Shown here: positions 63,631 to 64,000 of the stretch, in pieces | How positions within the stretch are numbered: the first letter of the stretch is position 1 | Layout: every line of letters starts with the position of its first letter | Assembly (NCBI RefSeq): GCF_019977735.1 | Contig: NZ_AP025018.1 | Coordinates: 9,490,580 to 9,554,579, forward strand | Length of the DNA stretch: 64,000 nt | Reading direction: 5' to 3' | Origin: Calothrix sp. PCC 7716 | GTDB taxonomy: Bacteria > Cyanobacteriota > Cyanobacteriia > Cyanobacteriales > Nostocaceae | Translations under genes and position numbers: made by a program | Notes under the pieces: generated by a model | The model's database searches: none | What the model was told of the DNA's origin: nothing | Seen by the model: only the letters and a program-made list of their open reading frames with translations

Positions 63631-64000
63631 TTATTTTGAGACAAATCTAGAGTTGATTCGCAAAGATATTTCATCTTCTATTACATCAAACGTCAAGGGT
63701 TGAGAATTAATTTTTAATCGTTCGTTCCCATCTACCCATAAAGTCAACCACGGATATTCACTCATTATCCCATTCAAAGCAGCAATTCTTTGCGGTGTGG
63801 GTGGATGGCTACTATTAACTGTATAGTCGGAAGGTAAACGAGAAAGTAACTTAAATACTCGTAAACCGCCATTGACATCGTAACCTGCTGTACTCATATA
63901 TTTGTAACCAACTTCATCAGCTTGAAATTCTTGTTGACGACTTAATGCTTGTAGTGCATTATCAAACTCTTGTTTTTTCTGAAGCATAATTCGCTGTTTG
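63631..64000 (-). CDS. M48-family metallopeptidase, partial
   Basis: The gene runs off the right window edge; its start is not in view. The visible C-terminal ~122 residues contain QEFQADEVGYKYMSTAGYD, with the third zinc ligand region (E-x-x-x-D) of M48 peptidases, and SSHPPTPQRIAAL, the typical H-P-x-x-x-R motif. The expected HExxH lies outside the window. Probably a membrane or periplasmic protease. Confidence 0.8.
   Translation of the reverse strand, partial: KQRIMLQKKQEFDNALQALSRQQEFQADEVGYKYMSTAGYDVNGGLRVFKLLSRLPSDYTVNSSHPPTPQRIAALNGIMSEYPWLTLWVDGNERLKINSQPLTFDVIEDEISLRINSRFVSK

Overview
The window looks like part of a large plasmid, or a plasmid-like island, of a filamentous (probably Nostocales) cyanobacterium. 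The base composition is AT-rich. The protein families are typical of that group: NACHT/WD40, CHAT-TPR, caspase-like, AAA-like and SWIM proteins, and short cyanobacteria-style hypothetical genes. Plasmid-like signs are an actin-like (ParM) and ParA-like segregation operon (28.1-32.2 kb), an integrase beside an attP-like site built on the 3' half of tRNA-Phe (60.2-61.7 kb), several toxin-antitoxin pairs, an antirepressor-like switch and an almost complete lack of housekeeping genes. The hexamer GGCGCC is very frequent (about 85-90 copies by eye) and acts as a host-genome signature. It is nearly absent from the WD40 gene and from the Tn7-like transposon.

Layout: 0-7.2 kb holds a HEPN-NACHT ATPase and a WD40/TPR repeat protein, which read as one gene split by a single-base frameshift, followed by decayed DUF4303-module genes. 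7.6-15.6 kb is a cassette of small unknown genes around a 1,476-residue protein with the catalytic signature of double-psi beta-barrel RNA polymerases. Several of these small genes, and others near 23-24 kb, share the motif GGCTCACGCC 33-43 nt before their start codons. 15,933-22,290 is a complete minimal Tn7-like transposon (TnsA-TnsB fusion, TnsC, TniQ) with 23-bp inverted ends and a 5-bp target duplication. It splits a gene that reads through perfectly once the insert is removed. 22.9-28.1 kb is small unknown genes plus regulators, and 28.1-32.2 kb is the segregation operon.

32.4-43.0 kb (minus strand) is a defence or cell-death-like cluster: a GAF-nuclease fusion, a recurring two-gene module, a CHAT-TPR protein and a caspase-like protease. 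A 4.05-kb Tn554-type recombinase trio sits inside the CHAT-TPR gene, again at a boundary whose removal restores the frame. 43-49.5 kb carries a second DUF4303 module, two regulator-plus-coiled-coil modules and a predicted modified-DNA-type restriction nuclease. 48.1-52.5 kb has two divergent AAA-like ATPases, one fused to CHASE2. 52,510-54,364 is an ISAs1-family element with 227-bp inverted arms, abutting a truncated WD40 gene. 55-60 kb has a SWIM protein, a broken BrnT toxin with its antitoxin and a broken copy of the two-gene module. 60-62.4 kb has attP, integrase and ParDE. The last 1.6 kb is mostly non-coding and ends in a partial M48 peptidase.

Strongest candidates for novelty are the RNA-polymerase-like protein with its shared upstream motif, and the minimal Tn7-like element with no visible guide system. 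All family calls come from reading motifs; no database search was possible.
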